A stretch of 64,000 nt of DNA from Companilactobacillus futsaii JCM 17355 (lineage in GTDB: Bacteria; Bacillota; Bacilli; Lactobacillales; Lactobacillaceae), in contig NZ_AZDO01000137.1 of assembly GCF_001435505.1 (NCBI RefSeq), positions 27,822 through 91,821 on the forward strand. Reading direction: 5' to 3'. Within the stretch, counting starts at the first letter, position 1, and every line of letters starts with the position of its first letter. The notes beneath the pieces were generated by a model, which did no database searches, was not told the DNA's origin, and was given only the letters and a program-made list of their open reading frames with translations. Shown one piece after another: positions 8,580 through 15,812 of this stretch. Both the position numbers and the translations under genes were made by a program.

Positions 8580-9067
8580 TATTGCCATTCCTCAACAGCG
8601 TGAGCTGCTAATCCAATTGATAGGATTGCATCTTTAGAAATAGAATTTCTTACATCGGCGACGATAGTATTGTCGTAAACAGCACCAATAACGGTAAAAG
8701 AATAATTAATCAAGTCGATGTCAGTCTTAACTTGATATTCTTTTTCCGCATATGGATCCTCATGATTGTATGTAAAATTGATATCGTGTCCTTCAAGCGA
8801 ACCATCAACGTGATTTACTTGTACACGATCGTGCAATTCACTTAATTTTTGATCAGGATCTTGTAATGTTAAACGATGGTCAGATTCATTTTGATAGTAG
8901 TCATCTTCAGTCATATCAAAATATTCTTTGATAGGCTTTCTCAAAACTTCTAATGAGTCCAAAATATCGTAAACTCTTTGAGCATCAAATTTTTCTGATT
9001 TGTCTTCAATCTTTTTTCTGTTTGTATAAAGCCAGTCGGCCAAATTGCTAATAGTTTCAGAATTCAT
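8579..9067 (-). CDS. uncharacterised acidic protein in an ABC operon
   Basis: 162 residues. I do not recognise the family. It is soluble and acidic, has a helical N-terminal half (residues 1-60), and ends in a hydrophobic stretch, VIGAVYDNTIVADVRNS. There is no signal peptide. It is the first gene of a three-gene operon and is coupled to the ABC ATPase by a TAATG overlap, so it may act with that transporter. The start is the ATG at 9067 with GGAGG-like bases nearby. Confidence 0.75.
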   Translation of the reverse strand: MNSETISNLADWLYTNRKKIEDKSEKFDAQRVYDILDSLEVLRKPIKEYFDMTEDDYYQNESDHRLTLQDPDQKLSELHDRVQVNHVDGSLEGHDINFTYNHEDPYAEKEYQVKTDIDLINYSFTVIGAVYDNTIVADVRNSISKDAILSIGLAAHAVEEWQ

Positions 9068-9104
9068 AAATTATCCTCCGTCTTCAATACCATTATACTA
9101 ATTT

Positions 9105-9650
9105 TTATTTAAAATCACAGGAATCTAAATGGTCATTAATAACTCCCACTGCTTGCAAAAAAGAGTAAATAATTGTAGGTCCAACGAATCGAAAACCACG
9201 TTTTTTCAAATCTTTGCTAATCCTTTGTGATAAATCAGTCTGTGCCGGCATTTCATCCATATCACTATAATGATTAATTATCGGTTCATTATCAACAAAA
9301 TTCCAAATATAATCCGAAAATTTTTCTCCATTTTGATGCATTTTTTCGATAATTTGAGCATTGTTGATGGAAGAATCGACTTTGAGACGATTGCGAATAA
9401 TCCCTTTATCTTGCAGTAGAGACGCTTTTTTAGTGTTTGTGTAGTGAGCTACTTTATCGATATCAAAGTCATCATAGGCTAGACGATACGTCGCTCTTCG
9501 TTTAATAATCGTCGACCAAGATAATCCTGCTTGTGCAGATTCTAATGTTAACATCTCAAAAAAGTAAGTTTCATCGTGATTAGGTTTGCCCCACTCAGTG
9601 TCGTGATATTGTTGCATTTCCTTCGAACTATTGGCCCAATTACATCGCAT
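9105..9650 (-). CDS. tag: DNA-3-methyladenine glycosylase I
   Basis: Base-excision repair enzyme that removes 3-methyladenine, 181 residues as usual for Tag. The N-terminus MRCNWANSSKEMQQYHDTEWG and the segment LTLESAQAGLSWSTII are diagnostic. The zinc-site residues known in this family are present: Cys and His near the N-terminus (C3, H16) and a His/Cys pair at the C-terminal end (DHLDSCDFK). GGAGA precedes the ATG. It is probably monocistronic, with the usp terminator just upstream. Confidence 0.93.
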   Translation of the reverse strand: MRCNWANSSKEMQQYHDTEWGKPNHDETYFFEMLTLESAQAGLSWSTIIKRRATYRLAYDDFDIDKVAHYTNTKKASLLQDKGIIRNRLKVDSSINNAQIIEKMHQNGEKFSDYIWNFVDNEPIINHYSDMDEMPAQTDLSQRISKDLKKRGFRFVGPTIIYSFLQAVGVINDHLDSCDFK

Positions 9651-9664
9651 AGTTTTTCTCCATG

Positions 9665-9688
9665 AAAAAAGCCGGCTATTTGCCAGCT
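9665..9688 (-). terminator. terminator after usp
   Basis: GCCGGCT and GCCAGCT arms (one G-T wobble) with a 3-4 base loop. On the minus strand they are followed by six T. Confidence 0.7.
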
Positions 9689-9702
9689 CATTTGTTTATT
9701 AG

Positions 9703-10173
9703 TTAAATTTTATCGTTATTAGTATCAGTTCTAACAATGATAACGTCTGTTCTAGCATTTCTTGTAACGTATTCAGAAACTGAACCGACCAATAATCTAG
9801 TTACAGCATTCATACCAGTTGAACCGATCATGATCAAATCATTTTCGTATTCTTCGATAAATTCTTGAGAAATAACTGTCTTTGGCTCTCCGAAACGAAC
9901 GTGAATAGCAATATCATCTTCATTAAAGCCATTCTTAACAGCACCATCTTTTAGTTCGTTAAGATACTTTTGGGCATCTTCGGATAGTTGGTAAATCACA
10001 TCTCCGTTAAGCATTCCACCATGTAATCCGATGAATTGTTTAGTGTCCAGAACAGTCAACACATCTAGATGTCCACCGTTCATTTGTGCAACTTTTACGG
10101 CCTTCTTAAAAGCCATTTCAGCTTCTTTTGATCCATCTACCGGAACCAAAATCTTCTTATAATCTTGTTCCAT
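9703..10173 (-). CDS. universal stress protein, UspA family
   Basis: 156-residue single-domain Usp. ILVPVDGS at the N-terminus and the C-terminal GSTGMNAVTRLLVGSVSEYV, which fits the G-2x-G-9x-G-S nucleotide-binding pattern, suggest the ATP-binding subgroup. It is cytosolic, usually dimeric, and associated with stress survival. It is a single gene with its own terminator. Confidence 0.9.
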   Translation of the reverse strand: MEQDYKKILVPVDGSKEAEMAFKKAVKVAQMNGGHLDVLTVLDTKQFIGLHGGMLNGDVIYQLSEDAQKYLNELKDGAVKNGFNEDDIAIHVRFGEPKTVISQEFIEEYENDLIMIGSTGMNAVTRLLVGSVSEYVTRNARTDVIIVRTDTNNDKI

Positions 10174-10252
10174 AATTCAATCCTCCAATGCGCTTAATAG
10201 ATTCCTTTGTTTTAAGATTAATGCATTCAATTATATTATTCAATAAATTGTG

Positions 10253-11365
10253 TCATTTTAATGCCAAAAGAGTTCTTGTTAATTGATTTGCGACCGATTC
10301 ATAATTCTCAAAGATAGTAATCTCATCATCGTACTCCGTCATCTGTGTGGAAAAGATGCCTGTAAACATTTGCTCGTAATTTTGAAAATTATCAACAAAA
10401 TTATTACACAAAACAAAAGTCGGAATTTTCTCATCGCCAGCCGTACGACTCAAATGGTACAAGATATCATCATGCATCGATTCACCCGATATTTTATCCG
10501 TCGCAGTAATTAAAATATCAGCCGTTCGAATGATTGAATCCATCCCTGTAACTTTACTGACCCACTCAAATGATGATCGCAAAATTCGTGCATTAATCAT
10601 TGCAAACGCCCCTGCCAATGTCTTGATTGAATCCGAATGTGGCATTGGGTGTACATCTAAATTATACTTCTGATTCATTTTTTCGCTAATATAAACTAAA
10701 TTATCTTCCAAAAATCCTTCTTGAGCTTCATTGAGATACTCCACTTCATCACACAATTTGTAAGAACTAGAATAATTCAATAAAACGGTAATTTTAGTCC
10801 GACTGCCCAATAATTCAAAGACATCCTCTAAATCGATTCTATCAGCACTTATCAGTGGGTTTTCACCTTCTGGAACTAATTGACCATCATCATCGTAAAT
10901 CTTTGCTCCTAAGGCTTGTAAAGCTCCTAAACCACCATCAGCCACTGCCGTCTTACCTAGACAAATCACAATATTTCTCAATCCACTCGTGACTGCATCG
11001 ACCACTAATTCACCCATACCATAACTCGTAGCGTGGAACAACTGATTTCGACTTTTATTCTTTGCTAAATCTACGCCTACGACTTGTTCGGAATCAATAA
11101 TTGCGGTATTTTGACTATCAATGCTAGTAACCAAATATTGGCCCGTCTTCTCTTCCCAAAAAGCATCAAAAAGAGACAGCTTGACCCACTTGCCACCAAT
11201 AGTATGTTCAACTAAAGCTGGCATGCCATATTTACTGTCAGTTACTGGCATGGTCACAATTTCAGCACTTGGCAAAGCGCGAGAAATACCACTATAAATG
11301 GCTTGACCAATTTTTTTCGAGCTAATATGATTGCCGTATTTTCCAGGCGCAATAATGAACTTCAT
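10253..11365 (-). CDS. glycerate kinase-like protein with altered active-site motifs
   Basis: 370 residues aligning along the whole length of type I glycerate kinases (GarK/GlxK family, ATP + glycerate). The normal opening APDSFKGS is here APGKYGNH. The normal GGSATNDGGAGM is GKTAVADGGLGAL. The normal late TGEGRLD is replaced by ATDKISGES. The fold is probably kept, but several conserved catalytic positions differ, so activity or substrate may have changed. It is divergently transcribed from the phosphatase gene at 11430 across a 64-base gap. Glycerate kinase activity should not be assumed. Confidence 0.7.
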   Translation of the reverse strand: MKFIIAPGKYGNHISSKKIGQAIYSGISRALPSAEIVTMPVTDSKYGMPALVEHTIGGKWVKLSLFDAFWEEKTGQYLVTSIDSQNTAIIDSEQVVGVDLAKNKSRNQLFHATSYGMGELVVDAVTSGLRNIVICLGKTAVADGGLGALQALGAKIYDDDGQLVPEGENPLISADRIDLEDVFELLGSRTKITVLLNYSSSYKLCDEVEYLNEAQEGFLEDNLVYISEKMNQKYNLDVHPMPHSDSIKTLAGAFAMINARILRSSFEWVSKVTGMDSIIRTADILITATDKISGESMHDDILYHLSRTAGDEKIPTFVLCNNFVDNFQNYEQMFTGIFSTQMTEYDDEITIFENYESVANQLTRTLLALK

Positions 11366-11429
11366 AATGAGGATAACTCTTCCTTTTTGTTATATATAGT
11401 ACGTAGAAAAATATTGAGAGGTAATTAAG

Positions 11430-12233
11430 ATGGCTAACGATAATGAACGTGTTTTAAACCTTGAAAAAGGCGTTAATTTCCGTGAACTTGGCGGCTACAA
11501 AACTAGTGATGGTAAAACTGTAAAATATCACAAAATATTAAGATCTGCCGGTTTGGCCGATTTGACTGACAATGATTTGAAATTTCTCAAGGATTACGGC
11601 TTAAAGATCGATGTCGACTTCCGTTCTAAGCAAGAAGTTGATAAAAAGCCTGACAAGCGTCCTAGTGGCGTTCGTTACGTTTGGGCTCCAGTATTCCAAG
11701 AGGATGAAACAAAATCATCTGAGGTCCAAAGTGAAGGCTACATCCCTGAAATCGACGGTGATCCAACTGATGGCTATGCCCACATGATTGCTGTTTACCG
11801 TGATATTATCACAGGAGATTCCGCAAAAGCAGCTTATCGTAAATTCTTTAACCAATTATTACTAAATACTGGTAAAGATGAATCATTGATCTTCCATTGC
11901 AGTGCCGGTAAAGATAGAACTGGTATGGGAGCCGTTTTCTTCTTGCAAGCTTTGGGAGTACCATTTGAAACTATTAAAGAAGATTATTTATTAACTAACA
12001 AGGCCAACAAAGAATACGTTACAAACTTACTTTCTATGTTAAAGGAAAAAGGTTACACCGATCCTGACGTACTCAGTTCAGTTCACGACTTAATGACCGT
12101 TCATACTAATTATTTAGCCACAGCTATGAGAACTATCGACAAGGAATACGGTAACATAGATAAGTATATCAAAAACGAAATAGGGGTAACTGAGTCAGAA
12201 ATCAATAGTTTGAAGAAGATTTATCTCGAATAA
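11430..12233 (+). CDS. protein-tyrosine phosphatase (Tyr/Ser, Y_phosphatase3 type)
   Basis: 267 residues. The P-loop HCSAGKDRTGMG near residue 156 holds the catalytic Cys and Arg. The N-terminal NFRELGGY and ILRSAGLADLT match the family of tyrosine/serine phosphatases found in Firmicutes. No export signal, so it is cytosolic. GAGAGG precedes the ATG. Physiological substrate is unknown; phosphoinositide- and protein-phosphatase members are both known in this family. Confidence 0.9.
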   Translation: MANDNERVLNLEKGVNFRELGGYKTSDGKTVKYHKILRSAGLADLTDNDLKFLKDYGLKIDVDFRSKQEVDKKPDKRPSGVRYVWAPVFQEDETKSSEVQSEGYIPEIDGDPTDGYAHMIAVYRDIITGDSAKAAYRKFFNQLLLNTGKDESLIFHCSAGKDRTGMGAVFFLQALGVPFETIKEDYLLTNKANKEYVTNLLSMLKEKGYTDPDVLSSVHDLMTVHTNYLATAMRTIDKEYGNIDKYIKNEIGVTESEINSLKKIYLE

Positions 12234-12432
12234 ATTTATTCTTCCAATTTTTGAAACATTGGCATCATACTTTCTTCACATTTACTCGTTATGATGTACT
12301 TGTAAGTTAAAGGAAATCAAAAAGCTTTAACTTATCCCCCCTATAAATAATCTTCATATATATAAATTAATGATTCTCACTAAAACATAACAGAACAATC
12401 CATCCTTCCCCCCTGATAAATGGATTAGAATT
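12234..12432. other. non-coding stretch with three successive inverted repeats
   Basis: No gene is visible. CCAAT/ATTGG (12246-12264), ATCAT/ATGAT (about 12267-12296) and a perfect 9-bp AAGTTAAAG/CTTTAACTT (12304-12332) follow one another after the phosphatase gene. None is followed by a T run on the plus strand. They could be part of a structured 3' region or a small RNA; I see no evidence to choose. Confidence 0.35.
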
Positions 12433-12475
12433 AAAAAGCTAGTTACTGATCTCTACTTCAGTGACTAGCTTTTTT
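12433..12475. terminator. bidirectional terminator
   Basis: AAAAAGCTAGTTACTGA pairs with TCAGTGACTAGCTTTTT around an 8-base loop. A- and T-runs at the two ends let it act on both strands. It closes the phosphatase gene and the ABC importer operon. Confidence 0.8.
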
Positions 12476-12476
12476 G

Positions 12477-13235
12477 TTATGCAAAGGCTGCTAATAGTTG
12501 CTCTTTTTCTAAAGATTGCTTAGCTTCACCTTTAACATCTAATTTGATTTGACCATCTTGAACCATGATTAAACGGTTGCCATATTTTAAAGCATCAGAC
12601 ATCTTGTGTGTAATCATCATCGTCGTTAAATGTTTTCTCTGTACCATTTCATCAGTAATTTTCATGACTTCCTGACTAGTTTTAGGATCAAGTGCAGCAG
12701 TATGTTCGTCTAACAACAACAATTTTGGTTGACTTAAAGTTGCCATCAACAATGATAAAGCCTGTCTTTGACCACCAGAAAGATATTTTACTTGGGTATT
12801 CAAGAAGTTTTCTAAGCCCATATTTAAAGTTTTTAAGAGTTCTTGATATTTTTTAACATCATCCTTCTTTTGGTACCAATGTAAATTAGCTGTATTCGTA
12901 TGACTTTGGGCCAAGACTAAATTTTGCAAAACGGTTAAATCTCCAGCAGTTCCCATTTTAGGATCTTGGAAGACTCGTGACATCCAACGAGACCTATAGG
13001 CAACTGATTTTTTGGAAACATTGTGATCAGCCAAGTCAATCTCTCCACTGTCAGCTGACAAAGTCCCGGCAATCGTATTTAACAATGTTGATTTACCTGC
13101 TCCATTATTGCCAATTACGGCAATGAAGTCGCCTTCGTTTACTTGTAAATTAATATTTTTTAGTACGTGACGCTCATTTTCAGTCCCGGGAAAGAATACC
13201 TTTTGTAGGTGCTGTACTTGTAGAACTTTCATCAT
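12477..13235 (-). CDS. ABC importer ATP-binding protein (TrpXYZ-like system)
   Basis: 252-residue ATPase with Walker A GNNGAGKST near residue 43, Q-loop FQDPKMG, signature YLSGGQRQ and Walker B LLLLDEHTAALD (Glu kept, His in place of the usual Pro). It is the third gene of the importer operon and overlaps the permease gene by 56 bases, with no later Met that could shorten it. The same gene trio in other lactic acid bacteria is annotated as a tryptophan or aromatic-compound importer. Here the leader suggests control by phenylalanine. Confidence 0.85.
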   Translation of the reverse strand: MMKVLQVQHLQKVFFPGTENERHVLKNINLQVNEGDFIAVIGNNGAGKSTLLNTIAGTLSADSGEIDLADHNVSKKSVAYRSRWMSRVFQDPKMGTAGDLTVLQNLVLAQSHTNTANLHWYQKKDDVKKYQELLKTLNMGLENFLNTQVKYLSGGQRQALSLLMATLSQPKLLLLDEHTAALDPKTSQEVMKITDEMVQRKHLTTMMITHKMSDALKYGNRLIMVQDGQIKLDVKGEAKQSLEKEQLLAAFA

Positions 13236-14127
13236 CTTTTGCCTCCATTTGTTGTAAATATTTTTTCAATTGACGCTTGGTTTGAATCCTATTTTGGATA
13301 ATTGGTACACAGATAACGACTACTAAAATAACGGCTGATAAAATCTTCAAATCATCGGCTGGGAAACCTAAGCTCATCGCTACTGTTAGCAATAACCGAT
13401 AAACAATTGCCCCAACGACCATCGCTACCAATCTAGTTAAAATATTGTGACCTCGTAAAAAGATTTCTCCAACTAAAACTGAAGCTAAACCGATAACGAT
13501 CGTACCAATTCCCATTCCGATATCAGCGTATCCATTACTTTGAGCAATCAAGGCTCCAGATAGGGCAATCAAACCGTTAGAGATCATGTAGCCAAAAATT
13601 ATCATCCCATCAGTATTTATTCCATTAGCACTCGACATTTCTTTGTTGTTACCAGTTGCCATCAATGACAATCCTAGTCTAGTTTTGAACATCAAATACA
13701 ATAAACCTACGACTAGACCAGTAACAATCAAGCCTAAAATTATCGTTTGAATATCCAAATTCCAACTTGGCAAATATTCCGTCAAAACTTTCTCATTTAG
13801 CAAAGGAACATTTGACTTTCCCATAATGTGCATGTTGATTGAATACAAACCCGTCATTGTCAAAATTCCTGCTAATAGTGAAGGAATACGCAATTTAGTG
13901 TCTAGTAATCCTGTAATCAATCCTGCTATACAACCAGCCAGAAATCCTACTAACGATGCTGTGATAGCCGTTTGGCCTTTTATCATTAAACTGACCGCTA
14001 CCGCAGCCCCGAAGGGAAAACTGCCTTCAGTCGTCAAATCAGGAATATCTAAAATTCTAAATGTAATGAAAACACCTATTGCTAAGGGTGCCCACAATAA
14101 TCCTTGTCCAAGACTTGAAATAATCAT
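13180..14127 (-). CDS. ABC importer permease (branched-chain permease fold)
   Basis: 315-residue integral membrane protein with about eight to nine helices, of the BPD_transp_2 type that accompanies PF04392 binding proteins. The N-terminal GLLWAPLAIGVFITFRILDIPDL and the middle NNKEMSSANGIN segment are typical of this group. It is the second gene of the operon, 11 bases after the binding-protein gene. Confidence 0.85.
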   Translation of the reverse strand: MIISSLGQGLLWAPLAIGVFITFRILDIPDLTTEGSFPFGAAVAVSLMIKGQTAITASLVGFLAGCIAGLITGLLDTKLRIPSLLAGILTMTGLYSINMHIMGKSNVPLLNEKVLTEYLPSWNLDIQTIILGLIVTGLVVGLLYLMFKTRLGLSLMATGNNKEMSSANGINTDGMIIFGYMISNGLIALSGALIAQSNGYADIGMGIGTIVIGLASVLVGEIFLRGHNILTRLVAMVVGAIVYRLLLTVAMSLGFPADDLKILSAVILVVVICVPIIQNRIQTKRQLKKYLQQMEAKDDESSTSTAPTKGILSRD

Positions 14128-14138
14128 AAGTTTACCTC

Positions 14139-15104
14139 CTAAGGTTGTTTAATTTGATCAGGATTTAAGCCAATTTCTTTAGCATAAGTTTTGTTAACGT
14201 AAAGTCTTAAAGTATGTGAAGTTTCAACAGGCATATTTTGAGGCTTCTTTTTGTCGATCAAAATCTTGTAAGCCATCTTAGCTGTCTGTTTGCCTAAATC
14301 TTCATAATTGATTCCATAAGTTGCAGTTCCACCATCTTCGGCCATTTCAATTGATCCGGTAACTACAGGCAACTTAGCTTCACGAGCTTTTTTACCGATA
14401 GTCTTCATCGAGCTTGCCATCAAATTATCAGTTGGTAGATAGATTCCGGAAACTTTGTCAGCCATTCCTGATACGGCACTGGCAACATCGTTGGTACTAG
14501 TTACACTGACAACATTTAATTTCAAATTGTGATTCTTAGCATATTTTTTGACCATCTTGACTTGAAGCACGGAATTTTCTTCTGATGAGTTGTACAAGAC
14601 TCCAATTGGTTTATTTCCTTTAGTCAGAGTTGTCAATAGTTTCACTTGTTTATCAACTGGTCCAAGGTCCTTAGTTCCTGTGACATTAGTACCAGGTTTC
14701 TTATCTGATTTAACCAATCCGGCACTCTGCAAATTAGTGACCGCTGTTACTACGATTGGTGTTGATTTAGTCTTCTTGGCAAGTGCTTGAGCTGATGGTG
14801 TAGCAATTCCCAAAATCAAGTCATTTTTCTTTTGTGTCAATTGTTGTGCCATCGAGTTCAAATTGGATTGATCTCCTTGAGCATTTTGATAGTTGTAATT
14901 TACTTTAATTGATTTATCGTGTTTTTTTATTTCTTGATTAAGTTCTTGTTTGAAACCTTTTCTAGCGGCATCGAGTGAACCGTGTGGCACAATCTGCAAA
15001 ATACCGACATTTAATTCCTTACTTGATGTTGAATTATTAGAACATCCCACTAAAACTAAAGCCACCATGGCAATTGTTAACAAACTGATAATTGATTTTT
15101 TCAT
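14139..15104 (-). CDS. ABC importer substrate-binding lipoprotein (PF04392 type)
   Basis: 321 residues. A lipoprotein signal with lipobox LVGC puts Cys at about residue 21, so the mature protein is anchored to the outer membrane face. The GILQIVPHGSLDAARKGF start of the mature domain and the later TGTKDLGPVDKQVKLL and YLPTDNLMASSM segments identify the periplasmic-binding-like family shared with TrpX. GGGAGG precedes the ATG. It is the first gene of the operon and sits behind a leader with a peptide and terminator (15125-15369), suggesting that its expression rises when charged tRNA-Phe is scarce. The ligand is inferred, not shown. Confidence 0.88.
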   Translation of the reverse strand: MKKSIISLLTIAMVALVLVGCSNNSTSSKELNVGILQIVPHGSLDAARKGFKQELNQEIKKHDKSIKVNYNYQNAQGDQSNLNSMAQQLTQKKNDLILGIATPSAQALAKKTKSTPIVVTAVTNLQSAGLVKSDKKPGTNVTGTKDLGPVDKQVKLLTTLTKGNKPIGVLYNSSEENSVLQVKMVKKYAKNHNLKLNVVSVTSTNDVASAVSGMADKVSGIYLPTDNLMASSMKTIGKKAREAKLPVVTGSIEMAEDGGTATYGINYEDLGKQTAKMAYKILIDKKKPQNMPVETSHTLRLYVNKTYAKEIGLNPDQIKQP

Positions 15105-15124
15105 TATTTAATCCTCCCGAAGTA

Positions 15125-15164
15125 TAAAAAAACCAGCTAGATTCAGATTAGAATCTAACTGGTT
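15125..15164 (-). terminator. attenuator terminator of the ABC importer leader
   Basis: Minus-strand arms AACCAGTTAGATTC (segment 5) and GAATCTAGCTGGTT (segment 6) form a 14-bp stem with one mismatch and a 6-base loop, followed by seven T. It ends about 20 bases before the start codon, so it can only regulate the importer operon. An upstream segment (15192-15203) can pair with its 5' arm instead. Confidence 0.85.
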
Positions 15165-15263
15165 TAAATACACGGGCCCGAAATATTTTCTCCAGATAGA
15201 TTCAACCCTGTATCTATCTGGCTTATTAAACATGCTTAAAAGCTTTAGCCATTCGATAGATAC
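15151..15263 (-). promoter_or_regulatory. mutually exclusive leader hairpins (segments 2 to 5)
   Basis: Read on the minus strand. Segment 2 (15263-15255) is GTATCTATC. Segment 3 (15218-15210) is GATAGATAC and pairs perfectly over 9 bp with segment 2. Segment 3 extended (15221-15212, CCAGATAGAT) also pairs over 10 bp with segment 4 (15201-15192, ATCTATCTGG). Segment 4 (15203-15192, GAATCTATCTGG) pairs 11 of 12 with segment 5 (15162-15151, CCAGTTAGATTC), which is the terminator 5' arm. Segment 2 can instead pair with the end of the leader peptide reading frame (TAGATA at 15310-15305, segment 1). The result is a switch with states 1:2, 3:4, 5:6 (off) and 2:3, 4:5 (on). Confidence 0.8.
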
Positions 15264-15303
15264 GAACACGTACGCGTCCGTATCCAACGAAAGGATACAA
15301 ACG

Positions 15304-15369
15304 CTATCTAAAGAAAAAGCTAAAGGCAAATTGATTATTTAAATGTGAGTATTGATTATTAGTTTTCAT
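15304..15369 (-). CDS. Phe-rich leader peptide, 21 residues
   Basis: ATG at 15369, stop TAG at 15306-15304. Ribosome site AGAGGAA lies nine bases before the ATG. The peptide starts MKTNNQYSHL and ends FAFSFFFR, with Phe at positions 14, 16, 18, 19 and 20, the last three in a row. Its terminal codons overlap the 5' strands of the leader hairpins. This is the arrangement of amino-acid biosynthesis leaders such as E. coli PheL. A ribosome waiting at Phe 18-20 would cover segment 1 and free segment 2. The call rests on reading frame, ribosome site and the pairing scheme; no homologue search was possible. Confidence 0.75.
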   Translation of the reverse strand: MKTNNQYSHLNNQFAFSFFFR

Positions 15370-15401
15370 AATAAAATTCCTCTTTTCAATTTACAATGAA
15401 T

Positions 15402-15430
15402 AGTAAAGCATTTAAAAATTAGGATGTCAA
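15402..15430 (-). promoter_or_regulatory. promoter of the ABC importer leader
   Basis: The minus strand has TTGACA (15430-15425), 17 bases, then TTTACT (15407-15402). Transcription would start near 15395, giving a leader of about 290 bases and placing the leader peptide about 25 bases inside the transcript. Confidence 0.7.
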
Positions 15431-15456
15431 TAAGTTTATTAAATAATTTTAATCAA

Positions 15457-15692
15457 GGATATTATTGGAACTGCAGTATATTGCAAAAATTGTGTCTAAC
15501 TCCATCTAGGTAGAAAAAGGACTCTAGTCGGGAGCAAAAATTCTGTGGCGGCTCAATAGCCAAATTTTCCTTAGCGATTTATCGCTTAGGTAAAGACCGA
15601 GTTTTAAGATTTTGCGCACTTGGTTTATGCAAAAGCTCAAAATCGCGTCGGCTATGTTCCAGCCAGCCACAGGATTTTTGCGGACGACGGCA
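15457..15692. repeat. structured intergenic repeat, copy B
   Basis: The unit at 15525-15692 runs from TAGTCGGG to CGGACGACGGCA. Its stem GCAAAAATTCTGTGGC pairs with GCCACAGGATTTTTGC above a GTCG/CGAC base and a GGA/GGA internal loop. Inner hairpins are CCTTAGCGA/TCGCTTAGG and TTTTGC/GCAAAA. The sequence of the main stem differs completely from copy A, but pairing is kept. Upstream, 15457-15484 matches half of the long hairpin found in the other copies, in inverted orientation, so this copy has lost part of the composite. Two small hairpins (15707-15722 and 15727-15740) follow the right end. Confidence 0.8.
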
Positions 15693-15762
15693 TATTTAGT
15701 CCATTAGGTACTTTTTAGTACCTACAGCACTTTATAGTGCGTAATTGTTTATTTATCTCAAC

Positions 15763-15803
15763 CCCCTATACTGTTACACATACTCAAATTTTAACTATAG
15801 GGG
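15763..15803. promoter_or_regulatory. inverted repeat before the MFS-HxlR operon, possible HxlR operator
   Basis: CCCCTATA (15763-15770) and TATAGGGG (15796-15803) are perfect inverted 8-mers 25 bases apart; the second includes the presumed ribosome site of the MFS gene. Spaced half-sites could bind an HxlR dimer pair, or the arms could form a hairpin that hides the ribosome site. Which of these applies is not decided by sequence. Confidence 0.45.
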
Positions 15804-15812
15804 TCAGAAATT

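Noticed and set aside
15108..15329. A 73-codon minus-strand frame through the ABC importer leader
   Set aside because: It runs through the terminator and hairpins, lacks a ribosome site and is in another frame from the leader peptide, which has one.
15105..15430. T-box or known riboswitch in the importer leader
   Set aside because: No AGGGTGGNACCGCG T-box sequence and no ligand-core pattern that I recognise. The Phe-rich frame explains the layout better.
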